Source: Caulobacter vibrioides OR37 (lineage in GTDB: Bacteria > Pseudomonadota > Alphaproteobacteria > Caulobacterales > Caulobacteraceae). Taken from it: DNA of 64,000 bases. The stretch spans positions 62,001 through 126,000 of the forward strand of contig NZ_APMP01000007.1 in NCBI RefSeq assembly GCF_000372645.1, read 5' to 3'. Every line of letters begins with the position of its first letter. Positions within the stretch are counted from its first letter, which is position 1. Below are positions 39,800-49,751 of this stretch, piece by piece. Under the pieces are notes generated by a model, which saw nothing but the letters and a program-made list of their open reading frames with translations, made no database searches and had not been told where the DNA came from. The position numbers were made by a program, and so were the translations under genes.

Positions 39800-40069
39800 A
39801 TGGCGACCACCGAAGACCTGATGCGTTTCGTCCTGCGCGCCCTGGGCGCGATTCTGATGATATCGGGCGGGCTCGAGACCCTGCTGGGCTTCACGCTCGG
39901 CATGGTGCTGATCCAGCCGGCCTTCGCCCATCCGACCTCGACGCTCGGCGCCGAGGCGGCCTCGTCGGCCCAACTGGGCCTCGTTTCGCTGGGCGCCCTG
40001 ATCGCGGGCGCGGCCTTGATCATCGCCAGCGGTCCGCTGACGCGCCGGCTGGCCGGACAGAAGCGCTAA
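39800..40069 (+). CDS. Small two-helix membrane protein
   Basis: 89 residues with two hydrophobic segments (about 10-33 and 58-78) separated by a polar Thr/Ser loop. I do not recognise the family. The ATG at 39800 has AAGGGGGA seven bases upstream. Its last four bases overlap the convergent dienelactone hydrolase gene. Confidence 0.6.
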   Translation: MATTEDLMRFVLRALGAILMISGGLETLLGFTLGMVLIQPAFAHPTSTLGAEAASSAQLGLVSLGALIAGAALIIASGPLTRRLAGQKR

Positions 40070-40851
40070 GCGCCCGTCTTTTCGCGAAAAAACGCCACTA
40101 CCTGGTCCCGCGCCCGCATCGTCCCGCAGTCGGGGATCGAGCGGTGCAGGTGCAGGGTCAGCACCGAGTGCGGAGCCATCGGCACGCCCGGCGCGGCGTC
40201 CTCGTCGGCCAGCTCGATCACCTCGACCTTGTCGCCGAACTCGGCCTTCAGGCGCGCGATGCGGGCGTCGGGCACCAGCTTGTCCGACGAAAAGCGCAGG
40301 GCCATCAGCGACAGGTCCTCGTCCTTGAACCGCCGCTTGGCGCAGGCCAGCTCCGAGGCCGAGCAGTCGAGACCGCCCTTGTCCTTCAGCGGCAACGAGG
40401 GCTGGGACATCACCGGCGCCACGACCGAGGGCTCGGTCATCATCGCCAGGGCGAAGCCGCCGGTGAAGCACATGCCCACCGCCCCGACGCCCTTGCCGCC
40501 GCACTCTTCATGGACCTGTCGCGCCAGGGCCCGCAACCAGTCGACGATCGGGCTGGAGCGGCCGTCCTTCCAGACGCTGAACTCGCGCCGAACGCAGATG
40601 TTCTTGAGAATCTCGCCGATCGCGTAGCCGCGCGACACCGGCCTGGCTGGCTTGCCGAACAGACTGGGACAGAAGGCGGTCAGGCCGGAGGCGGCAAGGT
40701 CGCGGGCGAACTCCAGCACGCCCGGATGCAGACCCGGAACCTCGTGAATGACGATGACCGCCGGTCCCGCGCCGATGCGGAACACCTCGCGGCTCCAGCG
40801 CCCGTCGTCGAACACGAACCGTTCGAAACCCACCAACGGATCCTCGGCCAT
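40066..40851 (-). CDS. Dienelactone hydrolase family protein
   Basis: 261 residues of the alpha/beta hydrolase DLH type. IHEVPGL near the N-terminus supplies the usual Glu, and the nucleophile elbow VGMCFTGG has Cys128 in place of Ser, as in true DLH. Asp and His partners are in SSDKLVPD and MAPHSVLTLH. The substrate is unknown. Confidence 0.9.
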   Translation of the reverse strand: MAEDPLVGFERFVFDDGRWSREVFRIGAGPAVIVIHEVPGLHPGVLEFARDLAASGLTAFCPSLFGKPARPVSRGYAIGEILKNICVRREFSVWKDGRSSPIVDWLRALARQVHEECGGKGVGAVGMCFTGGFALAMMTEPSVVAPVMSQPSLPLKDKGGLDCSASELACAKRRFKDEDLSLMALRFSSDKLVPDARIARLKAEFGDKVEVIELADEDAAPGVPMAPHSVLTLHLHRSIPDCGTMRARDQVVAFFREKTGA

Positions 40852-40882
40852 CCCGCGCCCTTCCCCTGCTTCAGGACGAAGC

Positions 40883-40933
40883 TAGAGCATCGCGCGGAAA
40901 AGTGGATGCTGGTTTTCAGCGGAAACGCTCTCG
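40883..40933. repeat. Degenerate single module of the hairpin repeat
   Basis: TAGAGC ... GCTCT ends with an inner GAAAA/TTTTC around GTGGATGCTGG recall module 1 of the elements at 21472 and 42053, but with only a five-base outer stem and no module 2. It sits between the hydrolase gene and the exported protein gene. Confidence 0.5.
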
Positions 40934-40959
40934 GCGACTGAGGAGCGGGGCGGAAACCC

Positions 40960-41520
40960 TCAATCCGGACTCGGGTGATTGGGCTCGTTGGTCCAATCCT
41001 CCATCGGATCGGGCATCCGGTTCTTGGGCAGACGCCACTCGCCGCGATAAGAAAAGTCCAACGTCCCGCAGAGACGCGCCTTGCCGTCGGCCTTGGGATC
41101 GTCGCCGAACGCCTGGATCCGCAGATCGCGGCGAACGGCGATGGCGCTGAACGACAGCCACAGCCGCGTCGAGCCCGGGCAGAAGGCGCGGAGATAGATC
41201 TTGCCCTGAGCGGCCTTGGGATCGACCTCGAACAGCGCGGCGTCGGCGTCCACGCCATCCATGGCCTTCAGCCCGCCTGGACCCAGGTCCTTCTCGCGTC
41301 CAGCCTTTAGCAGGGCCTGGGCGGGAACGCCCGTGGCCAGGACCTTGATCGGCCGGGCGCCGCCCAGGAGACCCTGGTTGAACAGGATCGTCACGCCCGC
41401 TCCGGTCAGCCGCTTGGCGTCGGGAGAGATCGGGTCATACGAAAACATCCGGGTCTCGGCCCGCGCGGCCGAAGTCGTCAGAACGGCCAGGCTCAGGCCC
41501 GCGAGGATCGCCCGCTTCAT
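40960..41520 (-). CDS. Exported protein of unknown function
   Basis: 186 residues with a clear signal peptide (MKRAILAGLSLAVLTTSAARA). The mature part is beta-rich with two Cys (FCPG and RLCG) that may form a disulfide. I do not recognise it. Its ATG overlaps the stop of the DUF2939-like lipoprotein gene (ATGA), so both are co-translated and may work together in the envelope. Confidence 0.7.
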   Translation of the reverse strand: MKRAILAGLSLAVLTTSAARAETRMFSYDPISPDAKRLTGAGVTILFNQGLLGGARPIKVLATGVPAQALLKAGREKDLGPGGLKAMDGVDADAALFEVDPKAAQGKIYLRAFCPGSTRLWLSFSAIAVRRDLRIQAFGDDPKADGKARLCGTLDFSYRGEWRLPKNRMPDPMEDWTNEPNHPSPD

Positions 41521-42029
41521 CGCTTGAGATGCAAATTGGCCGCCTGCGGGTCGAAGCCCGTCAGTCGCCAGGTCGAGCCTTCGCGAGTGAAGATCAGCAT
41601 ACAGGGCCCGTCCTTCTTGGCCGCGCAGACCCGGCCGTCGCCCGCCGGGCGCAAGGCGCTGGCGATCGCCACCCGGCCCGGCAGCGGCCTGTCGGGCGTG
41701 TAGCCGTAATAGTTGGCCGCCGCGTGGAAGGTCTCGGGACGGATCAGAGCCTCGCCGGCGACGTCGGCGACGGGCCCCGCCAGGACGGCGGCCACCGCCA
41801 TCCACTTGTCGCCGGGTTGACGCTGGCGCGCCTCGTCCATCAGCCGCGCCTCGATCTGGCCCTTCAGGGCCTGACGGTCGACATGCGCGTCGAAGCCCGC
41901 CCGGTCGTTGTCGCGGATCGCGACCAGCAGGGCATGGACATCGCCGGCGGCGTCGAAGCGGTCCACGGTCGAGCAGGCGGCGAGCGAGACGCCCACGGCG
42001 GCCAGGGCCAGAAGCGAACGGATACGCAT
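41517..42029 (-). CDS. DUF2939-like lipoprotein
   Basis: 170 residues with a lipoprotein signal peptide ending LAAC (Cys19). The remainder has the DUF2939 pattern: an early small domain with FDAHVDRQALKGQIEARLMDE and a late FTREGSTWRLTGF strand pair. The role is unknown. The 167 bases upstream hold repeat copy B. Confidence 0.75.
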   Translation of the reverse strand: MRIRSLLALAAVGVSLAACSTVDRFDAAGDVHALLVAIRDNDRAGFDAHVDRQALKGQIEARLMDEARQRQPGDKWMAVAAVLAGPVADVAGEALIRPETFHAAANYYGYTPDRPLPGRVAIASALRPAGDGRVCAAKKDGPCMLIFTREGSTWRLTGFDPQAANLHLKR

Positions 42030-42052
42030 GGGTCCTCCTATCGCCTCCGCTC

Positions 42053-42166
42053 TAGAGCGTGAGGCTGAAAGTGGGAACCGGTTTCAGCTCATCTCACGCT
42101 CTAAACATTTGATTTAGAGCCTTTTTGACGCCTGAAATCGATTCCGATTTCAGGCTAAAGGCTCTA
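42053..42166. repeat. Composite double-hairpin intergenic repeat, copy B
   Basis: Same architecture and length as copy A. Module 1 has the outer stem TAGAGCGTGAG/CTCACGCTCTA and the inner GCTGAAA/TTTCAGC around GTGGGAACCGG. The linker is AACATTTGATT. Module 2 has TAGAGCCTTT/AAAGGCTCTA and the inner GCCTGAAATCG/CGATTTCAGGC. Changes relative to copy A are compensated on both sides of each stem. Confidence 0.85.
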
Positions 42167-42196
42167 GCCCGCGAATTCGACCTTTTCCAGACCGGT

Positions 42197-43303
42197 TCAG
42201 GAGGCGACGGCGCGAGGCGTCTCGGCCTCGATGCAGGCCATCAGCCCGGCCTCGAACGTGCGGCTGGCCCGCTCCCAGGTAAAGGTCGAAAGCTTGGCGC
42301 GGGCGGCCAGGGCCAGCCTCTGGCGCAGCGACAACCGCTCGGCCAGGGCCAGGATGTTGACAGCCAAGGCGGCCGGCTCGCGGATCGGCGAGACCAAGGC
42401 CGTTCGCTCGTGGTCGGCATATTCGGCGTGGCCGGGATTGTCGGTCAGGGCGAGAGCCGCGCCGCATAGGCCCGCCTCGCTGGCGGCCAGACCCCAGCCC
42501 TCGTTATGTCCGGCGCCCACGAAGACCGAGGCGCGGTTGTAGAGGGCGCGCAAGGCCGGGCGATCCGGCGCCGGGACGTGCGTGACCCAGTGGGGCAAAC
42601 GGATCGACATCGGTTCGGTCCCGAAGGTCAGCAGGCGTAGCGTCGGCCGTTCGCGCCGCGCCAACTCGCAGGCGTCCAGCACGTCGTGGAACCCCTTGGT
42701 CCGCGCCGCTCGCCAGGGCGTGATCAGGAGGTCGGGATCGCGGTCAGCCAGGGGAACGTCTATGTCCCAGGCTCGGGAGTCCAGGCCGTGCGGCGCCAGC
42801 CAGGGCCGTGGCCCAAACACGCGGGCCAGTTCCGCGGCGCGTCGGTTGACCACCATCTTGAAACACGGCGCGGCCCAGGCCTTGCGCACCCCCGGCTCCA
42901 GTTCCGCGAACTCGGCGAAGTCCCATTGGCGCGAGAAGAAGACCCGCGCGCCATGGGCGGGCGACAGAGCGTTCATCGGCGCCACGGCCCGCCAGTGGGC
43001 GGCGATCACAACGTCACCCTCGGGCACGTGGGCGGATGAGAGATCGGGGGTCCATAGGCTGTCGACGCGCGGATCGACGTCCATCCACGCGCGCGGCGAC
43101 CACTCGCCGGTCCGCGCCCAGCGCTTGTGGCGACCGCCTTGCTTCAGCCCCGCCAGAAAGCCGGGCCGGCTTTCTGGATAGACCGGATGCACGACGCTGA
43201 CCGCGTGTCCGCGCGCGACGAGGCGATTGGCGTGTTCGTACAGCACCCGGGCGCCGCCGGTGGGCCTGGGCGAGGCCCCGCATTCGAGAAACGTGATCCG
43301 CAT
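42197..43303 (-). CDS. Family 4-like glycosyltransferase
   Basis: 368 residues of GT-B fold. The N-terminus MRITFLECGASPRPTGGARVLYEHANRLVARGH is donor-fold typical, TPWRAARTKGFHDVLDA opens the second lobe, and NEGWGLAASEAGLCGAAL carries the E-x7-E nucleotide-sugar motif. It transfers a sugar to an unknown acceptor, probably envelope polysaccharide. It lies downstream of the infB terminator, so it is probably transcribed separately. Confidence 0.88.
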   Translation of the reverse strand: MRITFLECGASPRPTGGARVLYEHANRLVARGHAVSVVHPVYPESRPGFLAGLKQGGRHKRWARTGEWSPRAWMDVDPRVDSLWTPDLSSAHVPEGDVVIAAHWRAVAPMNALSPAHGARVFFSRQWDFAEFAELEPGVRKAWAAPCFKMVVNRRAAELARVFGPRPWLAPHGLDSRAWDIDVPLADRDPDLLITPWRAARTKGFHDVLDACELARRERPTLRLLTFGTEPMSIRLPHWVTHVPAPDRPALRALYNRASVFVGAGHNEGWGLAASEAGLCGAALALTDNPGHAEYADHERTALVSPIREPAALAVNILALAERLSLRQRLALAARAKLSTFTWERASRTFEAGLMACIEAETPRAVAS

Positions 43304-43390
43304 CGCATGCCGTCCGCAAGCTTCAGGGAAGCTGATCCCTAGAGGGCGAACAAACCGTTGACGTGTCGATCCGTTGCGATCGTGAGGCGC

Positions 43391-43425
43391 AAAAAAGGCG
43401 CGGATCGCAGGATCCGCGCCTTTTT
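43391..43425. terminator. Strong bidirectional terminator after infB
   Basis: A run of six A, the perfect stem GGCGCGGATC/GATCCGCGCC with a four-base loop GCAG, then five T. It works on both strands and closes the rimP-nusA-ylxR-infB operon 23 bases after the infB stop. Confidence 0.93.
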
Positions 43426-43447
43426 CGTGACCAGAAGCGACCAGCCG

Positions 43448-46400
43448 TTAGTCGAGCTGACGCTTGATCTCCTCGACGGTGAAGCACTCGATCACGTCGC
43501 CGACCTTGATGTCCTGGAAGCCGGCGAACATCATGCCGCATTCCTGGCCGACGGGGACTTCGTTGACCTCGTCCTTGAAGCGCTTGAGCGTCTGCAGGGT
43601 ACCCAGTTCCAGAACGACGATGTCCTGACGGATGATCCGGACCTTGGCGCCCTTGCGGACCACGCCCTCGGTGACCTTACAGCCGGCGACCTTGCCGATC
43701 TTCGAGATATCGAAGGCCTGCAGCACCTCGGCGTTGCCGAGGAAGGTTTCGCGCTGGATCGGGGCCAGCATGCCCGAGAGCACGCCTTTGATGTCGTCGA
43801 GCAGGTCGTAGATGATCGCGTAGTAGCGGATCTCGACCCCTTCGCGCTCGGCCAGGGCCCGCGCCTGGGCCGAGGCCCGGACGTTGAAGCCGATGATCGG
43901 CGCGCCGGCGCCCTTGGCGAGCATGACGTCGCTTTCGCTGATCGCGCCAGCGCCCGACAGGATGATCCGCGCGCGGACCTCGTCGGTGGCCATCTTGTCC
44001 AGAGAACCGATGATCGCCTCGGCCGAGCCCTGCACGTCGGCCTTGATGACCAGCGGCAGCTCCTTCAGCTTCTTGTCCTGCAGCTTGGCCATCATGTCGG
44101 CCATCGAAGCGCCGGCGCCCACCGGGGCCAGCGACTTCTCGCGCTTCAGGCGGATGCGGTACTCGGTCAGCTCGCGAGCGCGGGCCTCGTTCTCGACCAC
44201 GGCGAACGCGTCGCCCGGCGAGGGCACGCCGTCCAGGCCGAGAATCTCGACCGGGGTGGCGGGACCGGCTTCCTGGAGCTGCTCGTTGCGCTCGTTCAGC
44301 AGCGCGCGGACCTTGCCCCACTGGCTGCCAGCCACGACGATGTCGCCGCGCTTCAGCGTGCCGCGGTTGACCAGCACCGTCGAGACGGCGCCGCGCCCCT
44401 TGTCGAGCTTGGCCTCGATCACGACGCCGTCGGCGACGCGGTCGGGGTTGGCCTTCAGGTCAAGCACTTCGGCCTGCAGCAGGATGGCTTCCAAGAGGTC
44501 GTCCAGGCCGGTGCGGGCCTTGGCGGAGACCTCGATCAGCTGGGTGTCGCCGCCCAGGCTTTCGACCACGATCTCGTGCTGCAGCAGTTCGTTGACCACG
44601 CGCGTGGCGTCCGAGCCCGGCTTGTCCATCTTGTTGACGGCGACGATGATCGGCACCTCGGCGGCCTTGGCGTGTTTGATCGCCTCGATCGTCTGGGGCA
44701 TCACGCCGTCGTCGCCGGCCACGACCAGCACCACGATGTCGGTGATGTTGGCGCCGCGGGCGCGCATCGACGAGAACGCGGCGTGGCCAGGGGTGTCGAG
44801 GAACGTCACCCGTTGGCCGTCCTTCAGGCGAACCTGATAGGCGCCGATGTGCTGAGTGATGCCGCCGGCTTCGCCCGCCGCCACGTCGGTGGAACGCAGG
44901 GCGTCGAGCAGGCTGGTCTTGCCGTGGTCGACGTGACCCATGATCGTGACGACCGGGGGGCGCGTCTCCATGTGATCGTCGTGGTCGTCGGCGCCGATGA
45001 AGCCTTCTTCGACGTCGGCTTCCGACACGCGCTTGACGGTGTGGCCAAACTCGGTGGCCACCAGCTCGGCGGTGTCGTTGTCGATGACGTCGTTGATCTT
45101 CAGCATCACGCCCTGACGCATCAGGAACTTGATGATGTCGACGCCGCGCACGGCCATCCGGTTGGACAGCTCCTGCACGGTGATGACGTCCGGGATGACG
45201 ACTTCGCGCGAGACGCGAGCTTGTTCGACCGCGCCGCCGCGACGCTTTTCCTTTTCGCGCTCACGAGCCCGACGGACCGAGGCGAGCGAACGCATCCGGT
45301 CGGCGGAATCCCCGTCGCCGGCCACGGCCTGAATGGTCAGACGGCCTTCGCGGCGCTGCGGGGCGCCCTTGACGCGCGAGACGGCCTTGTTGGGGGCCGC
45401 GTTCTTGCGACGATCGTCGTCCTCGTCGGGGCGACGGTCCATGACCGCGCCGCCGGGACGGGGCGCCGAACGCGTGGCGCGCTGGATTTCCGGCGTGGCC
45501 GGAGCCGAGGCGGGCACGCCCGGACGCGGACCGCGCGGACCGCCGGGGCCGCCAGGACCCCGAGGGCCACCCGGCGCCGGACGCGGCGCGAGCGCCGAGT
45601 AACGGACGGTCTGCTGCGGGCGGTCGCCTTGCGGACGATCGCCACGGTCGCCGCCCTGGGGACGGTCGCCGCGATAGCCGCCGCGATCACCGCCCCGGTC
45701 GTCGGGACGCGGACCGCGCGGGCGGTCGCCTTCGGGACGGGGAGCCCGTTGTCCGAAATTGGCGCCGGCGTCGGGACGCGGCGCGCGCTGGTTGAACGGG
45801 CGGTCGCCTTGCGGGGCCGGACGATAGGTCGTCGTGCTGGGACGATCGTCGCGGCGGTCGCGGCTAGGCTCGTAGGTGCGGGTCTGGCCCGGCGCCGACG
45901 GACGCGGACCGTCGTGCCGCTGGCCTTCATGACGGGGCGCGTCGTGGCGCGGACCGTCCTGACGCGGCGCTTGCGGGGCGGCCGGCGCCTGGGCGACGGG
46001 ACGCTGGACCGGCGCGGCCGGCGGCGGCGTCACTGGCGCGGCCGGAGCCGGAGCTGGGGCGGATGCTTGAGCGCTCGGCGGCGGCGCGGCGGCGGCGCGT
46101 TCGGCCGCGGCCTTGGCGGCGGCTTCGCGTTGCGCGGCCTCCTGAGCGGCGCGAGCGCGCGCCTCGGCGGCGGCCTGTTCGGCCTGCTGGCGAGCCTGGG
46201 CTTCGCGGGCGGCGTCGACGACGCGCTGACGGGCGCGCAGTTCTTCCTGCGACAGGCCGCCGGCCGAACCACCGCCGCCGCCGCTCGATTGCGGCTGCTG
46301 CGGACGGGGCGCCGGGGCGTCGCCATGGCGACGTTCAGCCGAAGACGGCGCGGCGAGATTACCTGAGGCGGGCGCGTGAGGACGCGTCCGCTTGGTTTCC

Positions 46401-46531
46401 ACCACCACCGTCTTGGTCCGGCCGTGGCTGAAGCTCTGCTTCACGACCCCTGCGCTCACCGAGCCCTGGCGGGGCTTCAGTGTCATCGGGGCTCGTCCGC
46501 CGGGTCGGCCGTTTTCGTTTTCGTCGCTCAT
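43448..46531 (-). CDS. infB: Translation initiation factor IF-2
   Basis: 1027 residues from the ATG at 46531. The G domain has [23 protein letters not shown] and NKMDK, followed by IF2 domains 2-4 ending [10 protein letters not shown]. The N-terminal 430 residues are low-complexity: an Ala/Gln/Arg coiled coil, a Pro/Ala block, and repeats of GDRPQ, GDRG and RPDD-like units rich in Arg, Asp and Gly, which is usual for Caulobacter-type IF-2. It places initiator tRNA on the 30S subunit. Confidence 0.98.
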   Translation of the reverse strand: MSDENENGRPGGRAPMTLKPRQGSVSAGVVKQSFSHGRTKTVVVETKRTRPHAPASGNLAAPSSAERRHGDAPAPRPQQPQSSGGGGGSAGGLSQEELRARQRVVDAAREAQARQQAEQAAAEARARAAQEAAQREAAAKAAAERAAAAPPPSAQASAPAPAPAAPVTPPPAAPVQRPVAQAPAAPQAPRQDGPRHDAPRHEGQRHDGPRPSAPGQTRTYEPSRDRRDDRPSTTTYRPAPQGDRPFNQRAPRPDAGANFGQRAPRPEGDRPRGPRPDDRGGDRGGYRGDRPQGGDRGDRPQGDRPQQTVRYSALAPRPAPGGPRGPGGPGGPRGPRPGVPASAPATPEIQRATRSAPRPGGAVMDRRPDEDDDRRKNAAPNKAVSRVKGAPQRREGRLTIQAVAGDGDSADRMRSLASVRRAREREKEKRRGGAVEQARVSREVVIPDVITVQELSNRMAVRGVDIIKFLMRQGVMLKINDVIDNDTAELVATEFGHTVKRVSEADVEEGFIGADDHDDHMETRPPVVTIMGHVDHGKTSLLDALRSTDVAAGEAGGITQHIGAYQVRLKDGQRVTFLDTPGHAAFSSMRARGANITDIVVLVVAGDDGVMPQTIEAIKHAKAAEVPIIVAVNKMDKPGSDATRVVNELLQHEIVVESLGGDTQLIEVSAKARTGLDDLLEAILLQAEVLDLKANPDRVADGVVIEAKLDKGRGAVSTVLVNRGTLKRGDIVVAGSQWGKVRALLNERNEQLQEAGPATPVEILGLDGVPSPGDAFAVVENEARARELTEYRIRLKREKSLAPVGAGASMADMMAKLQDKKLKELPLVIKADVQGSAEAIIGSLDKMATDEVRARIILSGAGAISESDVMLAKGAGAPIIGFNVRASAQARALAEREGVEIRYYAIIYDLLDDIKGVLSGMLAPIQRETFLGNAEVLQAFDISKIGKVAGCKVTEGVVRKGAKVRIIRQDIVVLELGTLQTLKRFKDEVNEVPVGQECGMMFAGFQDIKVGDVIECFTVEEIKRQLD

Positions 46532-46733
46532 GCGCTCGCTTGTACTTCCGCCGGGCGGTACCCGGCTAAAAAACCGTTCTTTCCATGTGAGAAAGGGGCC
46601 TGGACGTACCTGCCGAGGCAAGCGCGTTTCCCGACCCTTCGCTCACGGACGCGACCCGGATGGCCGCGCCACACTTCAAAGATTCTAGAGCTTTTCGATC
46701 GCACCGACGGTTCCCCGGTGGGACTGAAAAGCC

Positions 46734-47381
46734 CTAGCCTTCCTCACGTCCGTTCGCCGACCACTCGGGAGGCAGAAGCGGGCGGAAGCCTGATAGACGC
46801 TCGACATCCGATGTCCAGCGATCGATCCCGCGCCCGGCAAGGAGAGCGGTGTGTATCACATTCTCCCCGCCCAAGGCCAAACCCAATTCATCGGAATTGA
46901 ACGCGCCGAGCAGACGAGGCGGAACGGGAGCCCTTCGAGCGGCCGAAAGCACCTTGCGGCGACCGTCCTCGGCGCCGTCGGACGCCTCGATCAGCCAGGC
47001 GACCTTGCCCGTCCCCAGGGCGGCGACCACCTTCTCGTATCCCGAGATAATGCTCCCCGCCTTCCGCGCAAGGCCCAGTCCGTCCAGGACGCGACGGGCC
47101 AGGAGCATTTCCACCTGATCGGCCAGGTCCGGCGCGGCGGTCAGCTTGGCCTTGGCGGCGCGCGAAAAGAGCCCCTTCTTGGCCGCCGTCGTCACGGAGT
47201 CGCGGTCGGCGGCGACCCAGATCCCGCGCCCGGGCAGCTTGCGGGCCACGTCGGGCGTCACCGCGCCGTCTGGCCCCGCCACGAAACGGATCAGACGCGC
47301 CTCGTCGGTCGCCTCGCCCAGGACGATGTCCTTGCGCTGGCGGCTGGCTTCGGCGTGGGTCTTGGGGGTCTGGTCGGTCAT
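46734..47381 (-). CDS. YlxR-type RNA-binding protein fused to an L7Ae-like domain
   Basis: 215 residues. The N-terminal YlxR (DUF448) domain has LIRFVAGPDGAVTPDVARKLPGRGIWVAADRDSV. The C-terminal ribosomal L7Ae/YlxQ-like domain has GLARKAGSIISGYEKVVAALGTGKVAWLIEASDGAEDGRRKV. In many bacteria these are two genes between nusA and infB; alphaproteobacteria carry the fusion seen here. It lies between nusA and infB. Confidence 0.93.
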   Translation of the reverse strand: MTDQTPKTHAEASRQRKDIVLGEATDEARLIRFVAGPDGAVTPDVARKLPGRGIWVAADRDSVTTAAKKGLFSRAAKAKLTAAPDLADQVEMLLARRVLDGLGLARKAGSIISGYEKVVAALGTGKVAWLIEASDGAEDGRRKVLSAARRAPVPPRLLGAFNSDELGLALGGENVIHTALLAGRGIDRWTSDVERLSGFRPLLPPEWSANGREEG

Positions 47382-47396
47382 GGTTCCTGAACGGCG

Positions 47397-47428
47397 AACG
47401 GCCCCGCGGATCGCTCCGCGAGGCCGTT
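47397..47428. other. Long GC-rich stem-loop between nusA and the YlxR gene
   Basis: AACGGCC-C-CGCGGA pairs with TCCGCG-A-GGCCGTT around a TCGC loop, giving 13 base pairs with one mismatch. No U-tract follows on the minus strand. It probably acts as an intercistronic mRNA processing or stability element in the rimP-nusA-ylxR-infB transcript. Confidence 0.6.
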
Positions 47429-47447
47429 GTTTGACGCGCGAAGGCGC

Positions 47448-49064
47448 TTAGGCCTCTTCGCTCTCGGCGGCGGCTTCGGCTTCTTCGTACTCCGGCTCCG
47501 GCGGCGCCTCGACCCAGCCCATGGCGACGCGGGCGCGCATGATCAGGGCCTCGGCGTCTTCCGGCGACAGGTTGAAGCTTTCCAGGATGCCCGGCTCGCG
47601 CACGCGCTCGCCGTTCTTGGTCTCGAACCAGCCGCGCATGTCGTCCGGCACCAGACCAGCCAGATCCTCGACCGTCTTGACGTCGCCCTCGCCCAGGGCG
47701 ACGGCCATGGCCAGGGTCACGCCCTCGATGGCCAGGACCGCGTCCTCGACGCCCAGGGCCTTGCGCTTGGCGTCCAGCTCGGCGGCTTCCTTCTCGAGGT
47801 ACTCGCGGGCGCGCGCCTGCAGTTCCTCGGCGGTCTCCTCGTCGAAGCCCTCGATCGAGGCCACTTCGTGCGGCTCGACATAGGCCACGTCCTCGACCGC
47901 GACGAAGCCTTCGGTGACCAGCAGCTGGGCGATGACCTCGTCGACGTCCAGGGCTTCCTGGAACAGGGCCGTGCGCTCGGCGAACTCGCGCTGACGGCGC
48001 TCGCTCTCCTGGCTTTCGGTCATGATGTCGATCTGCCAGCCGGTCAGCTGCGAGGCCAGGCGCACGTTCTGGCCGCGACGGCCGATCGCCAGGGACAGTT
48101 GTTCGTCCGGCACCACGACCTCGACGCGCTCGTCTTCCTCGTCCATGACGACCTTGGAGACTTCCGCCGGCGCCAAGCCGTTGACGATGAAGGTGGCCTC
48201 GTCTTCCGACCACTGAATGATGTCGATCTTTTCGCCCTGCAGCTCGGCCACGACGGCCTGGACGCGCGAGCCGCGCATACCGACGCAGGCGCCGACCGGG
48301 TCGATCGAGCTGTCGTTCGAGATGACGGCCATCTTGGCGCGCGAACCCGGGTCGCGGGCCACGGCGCGGATCTCGATGACGCCGTCGTAGACTTCCGGCA
48401 CTTCCTGAGCGAACAGCTTGGCCATGAAGCCGCCGTGGGCGCGGCTCAGCATGATCTGCGGGCCCTTGGTCTCGCGACGGACGTCGTAGATGTAGGCGCG
48501 GATGCGGTCGCCGACGTTGAAGTTCTCGCGCGGGATCGACTGGTCGCGGCGCATGATGCCTTCGCCCCGGCCCAGATCGACGATGACGTTGCCGTATTCG
48601 ACGCGCTTGACGCTGCCGTTGACGATCTCGCCGACGCGATCCTTGTACTCGTCGTACTGGCGCTCGCGCTCGGCTTCGCGGACCTTATGCATGACGACCT
48701 GGCGGGCCATCTGGGTCTGGACGCGGCCGATCTCGAAGGGCGGCAGGGCCTCTTCGTAGACCTTGCCGATCTCGGCGTCGCGCCAGGTCCGCTTGGCGAT
48801 GGCCAGCGGCATCTTGCCGATCTCGCCTTCTAGGTCGGTGTCGTCGGCCACGACCTCGATCACGCGCTTCTGCGTCGTCTCGCCCGTCTTCGGGTCGATC
48901 TTGACGCGGATGTCGTGCTCGGCGCCGTAGCGGGCGCGGGCGGCTTTCTGCAGGGCGTCCTCGATGGCCTCGATGACGACTTCCTTCTCGATGCCTTTTT
49001 CGCGGGCGACCGCGTCGGCGATCTGCAGGAGTTCAAGCCGGTTGGCGGCGATGCCGATGGCCAT
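47448..49064 (-). CDS. nusA: Transcription termination/antitermination factor NusA
   Basis: 538 residues with the NusA N-terminal domain, S1 ([21 protein letters not shown]), KH1/KH2 ([21 protein letters not shown] and [19 protein letters not shown]) and two C-terminal helix-hairpin-helix repeats with an acidic tail. It binds RNA polymerase and modulates pausing and termination. It follows rimP by two bases. The leader of this operon carries an intrinsic terminator, a target NusA could act on. Confidence 0.98.
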   Translation of the reverse strand: MAIGIAANRLELLQIADAVAREKGIEKEVVIEAIEDALQKAARARYGAEHDIRVKIDPKTGETTQKRVIEVVADDTDLEGEIGKMPLAIAKRTWRDAEIGKVYEEALPPFEIGRVQTQMARQVVMHKVREAERERQYDEYKDRVGEIVNGSVKRVEYGNVIVDLGRGEGIMRRDQSIPRENFNVGDRIRAYIYDVRRETKGPQIMLSRAHGGFMAKLFAQEVPEVYDGVIEIRAVARDPGSRAKMAVISNDSSIDPVGACVGMRGSRVQAVVAELQGEKIDIIQWSEDEATFIVNGLAPAEVSKVVMDEEDERVEVVVPDEQLSLAIGRRGQNVRLASQLTGWQIDIMTESQESERRQREFAERTALFQEALDVDEVIAQLLVTEGFVAVEDVAYVEPHEVASIEGFDEETAEELQARAREYLEKEAAELDAKRKALGVEDAVLAIEGVTLAMAVALGEGDVKTVEDLAGLVPDDMRGWFETKNGERVREPGILESFNLSPEDAEALIMRARVAMGWVEAPPEPEYEEAEAAAESEEA

Positions 49065-49066
49065 GG

Positions 49067-49657
49067 TCAGTCCTCTTCACTTTCGGACAGGTCTTCGTTG
49101 TCGGATGAGTCGTTTTCCGCCTTCAGGCGGGCGGCGCGCTGTTTGGCCCCCCGATCCATCAGGGCGTCGGTCATGACGAGCTTGGCGTCGATGATCCAGG
49201 CGAAGGGGAAGTAGACGGTGACGTCGTCCTCGCCCTCGATGTTCAGGCCGACCTGGTCGTCCTCGACCCCGGCCAGTTCGCCCTTGAAGCGCTTGCGGCC
49301 CTCGGCGACGCGGTCGAGCTCGATGCGCGCCTCGAGGCCGGCATAGTCCTCGAAGTCCTTCAGGCGGGTCAGCGGGCGGTCGATGCCGGGGCTGGACACT
49401 TCCAGCGTATATTCGCCGGCGATCGGATCGGCGGCGTCCAGGATCTCGGAAACGCCGCGCGACAGGCGCGCGCAGTCCTCGACGTTCATGTCGCCGCCCG
49501 AGCCGTCTTCCAGCAGCGGGTGTTCGGCCATGATCTGCAGTCGACGCTGCTCGGTCCCGCCCATCAGGCGCAGCCGGACGATCTCGTAGCCGAGGCTCTC
49601 GGCGACGGGATCGAGCATCTCGATCAGATCACGGTCTTCCTGCGTCTTGCCGCGCAC
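49067..49657 (-). CDS. rimP: Ribosome maturation factor RimP
   Basis: 196 residues with [22 protein letters not shown] and the signature [23 protein letters not shown]. It assists 30S assembly. It begins with GTG at 49657, preceded by GGAGAG. It is the first gene of the operon, 28 bases downstream of a terminator-like hairpin that points in the same direction. Confidence 0.96.
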   Translation of the reverse strand: MRGKTQEDRDLIEMLDPVAESLGYEIVRLRLMGGTEQRRLQIMAEHPLLEDGSGGDMNVEDCARLSRGVSEILDAADPIAGEYTLEVSSPGIDRPLTRLKDFEDYAGLEARIELDRVAEGRKRFKGELAGVEDDQVGLNIEGEDDVTVYFPFAWIIDAKLVMTDALMDRGAKQRAARLKAENDSSDNEDLSESEED

Positions 49658-49684
49658 TCAAACTCTCCGGCCTGCTTCGGCCAA

Positions 49685-49715
49685 ACAAAAAGCGGCAGCC
49701 TTTCGGGCCGCCGCT
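49685..49715 (-). terminator. Intrinsic terminator in the rimP-nusA-infB leader (candidate attenuator)
   Basis: On the minus strand AGCGGCGGCC, CGAAA, then GGCTGCCGCT forms a nine-pair stem with one mismatch, followed immediately by TTTTTGTTT. No gene or RNA that I can recognise ends here, so it lies in the leader of the rimP operon. Confidence 0.8.
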
Positions 49716-49719
49716 CGAA

Positions 49720-49735
49720 AGCGCCATCTAGCGCT
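49720..49735. other. Leader stem-loop upstream of the rimP terminator
   Basis: AGCGC pairs with GCGCT around a six-base loop, four bases upstream of the terminator hairpin in the minus-strand leader. It could be part of an alternative fold. Confidence 0.45.
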
Positions 49736-49751
49736 AACGGACGATGTAGAG

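Noticed and set aside
43358..46366. 1002-codon plus-strand open frame opposite infB
   Set aside because: Composition is Arg/Asp/Leu/Val-heavy with no motif. It is caused by codon bias of IF-2 on the other strand and runs through the infB terminator.
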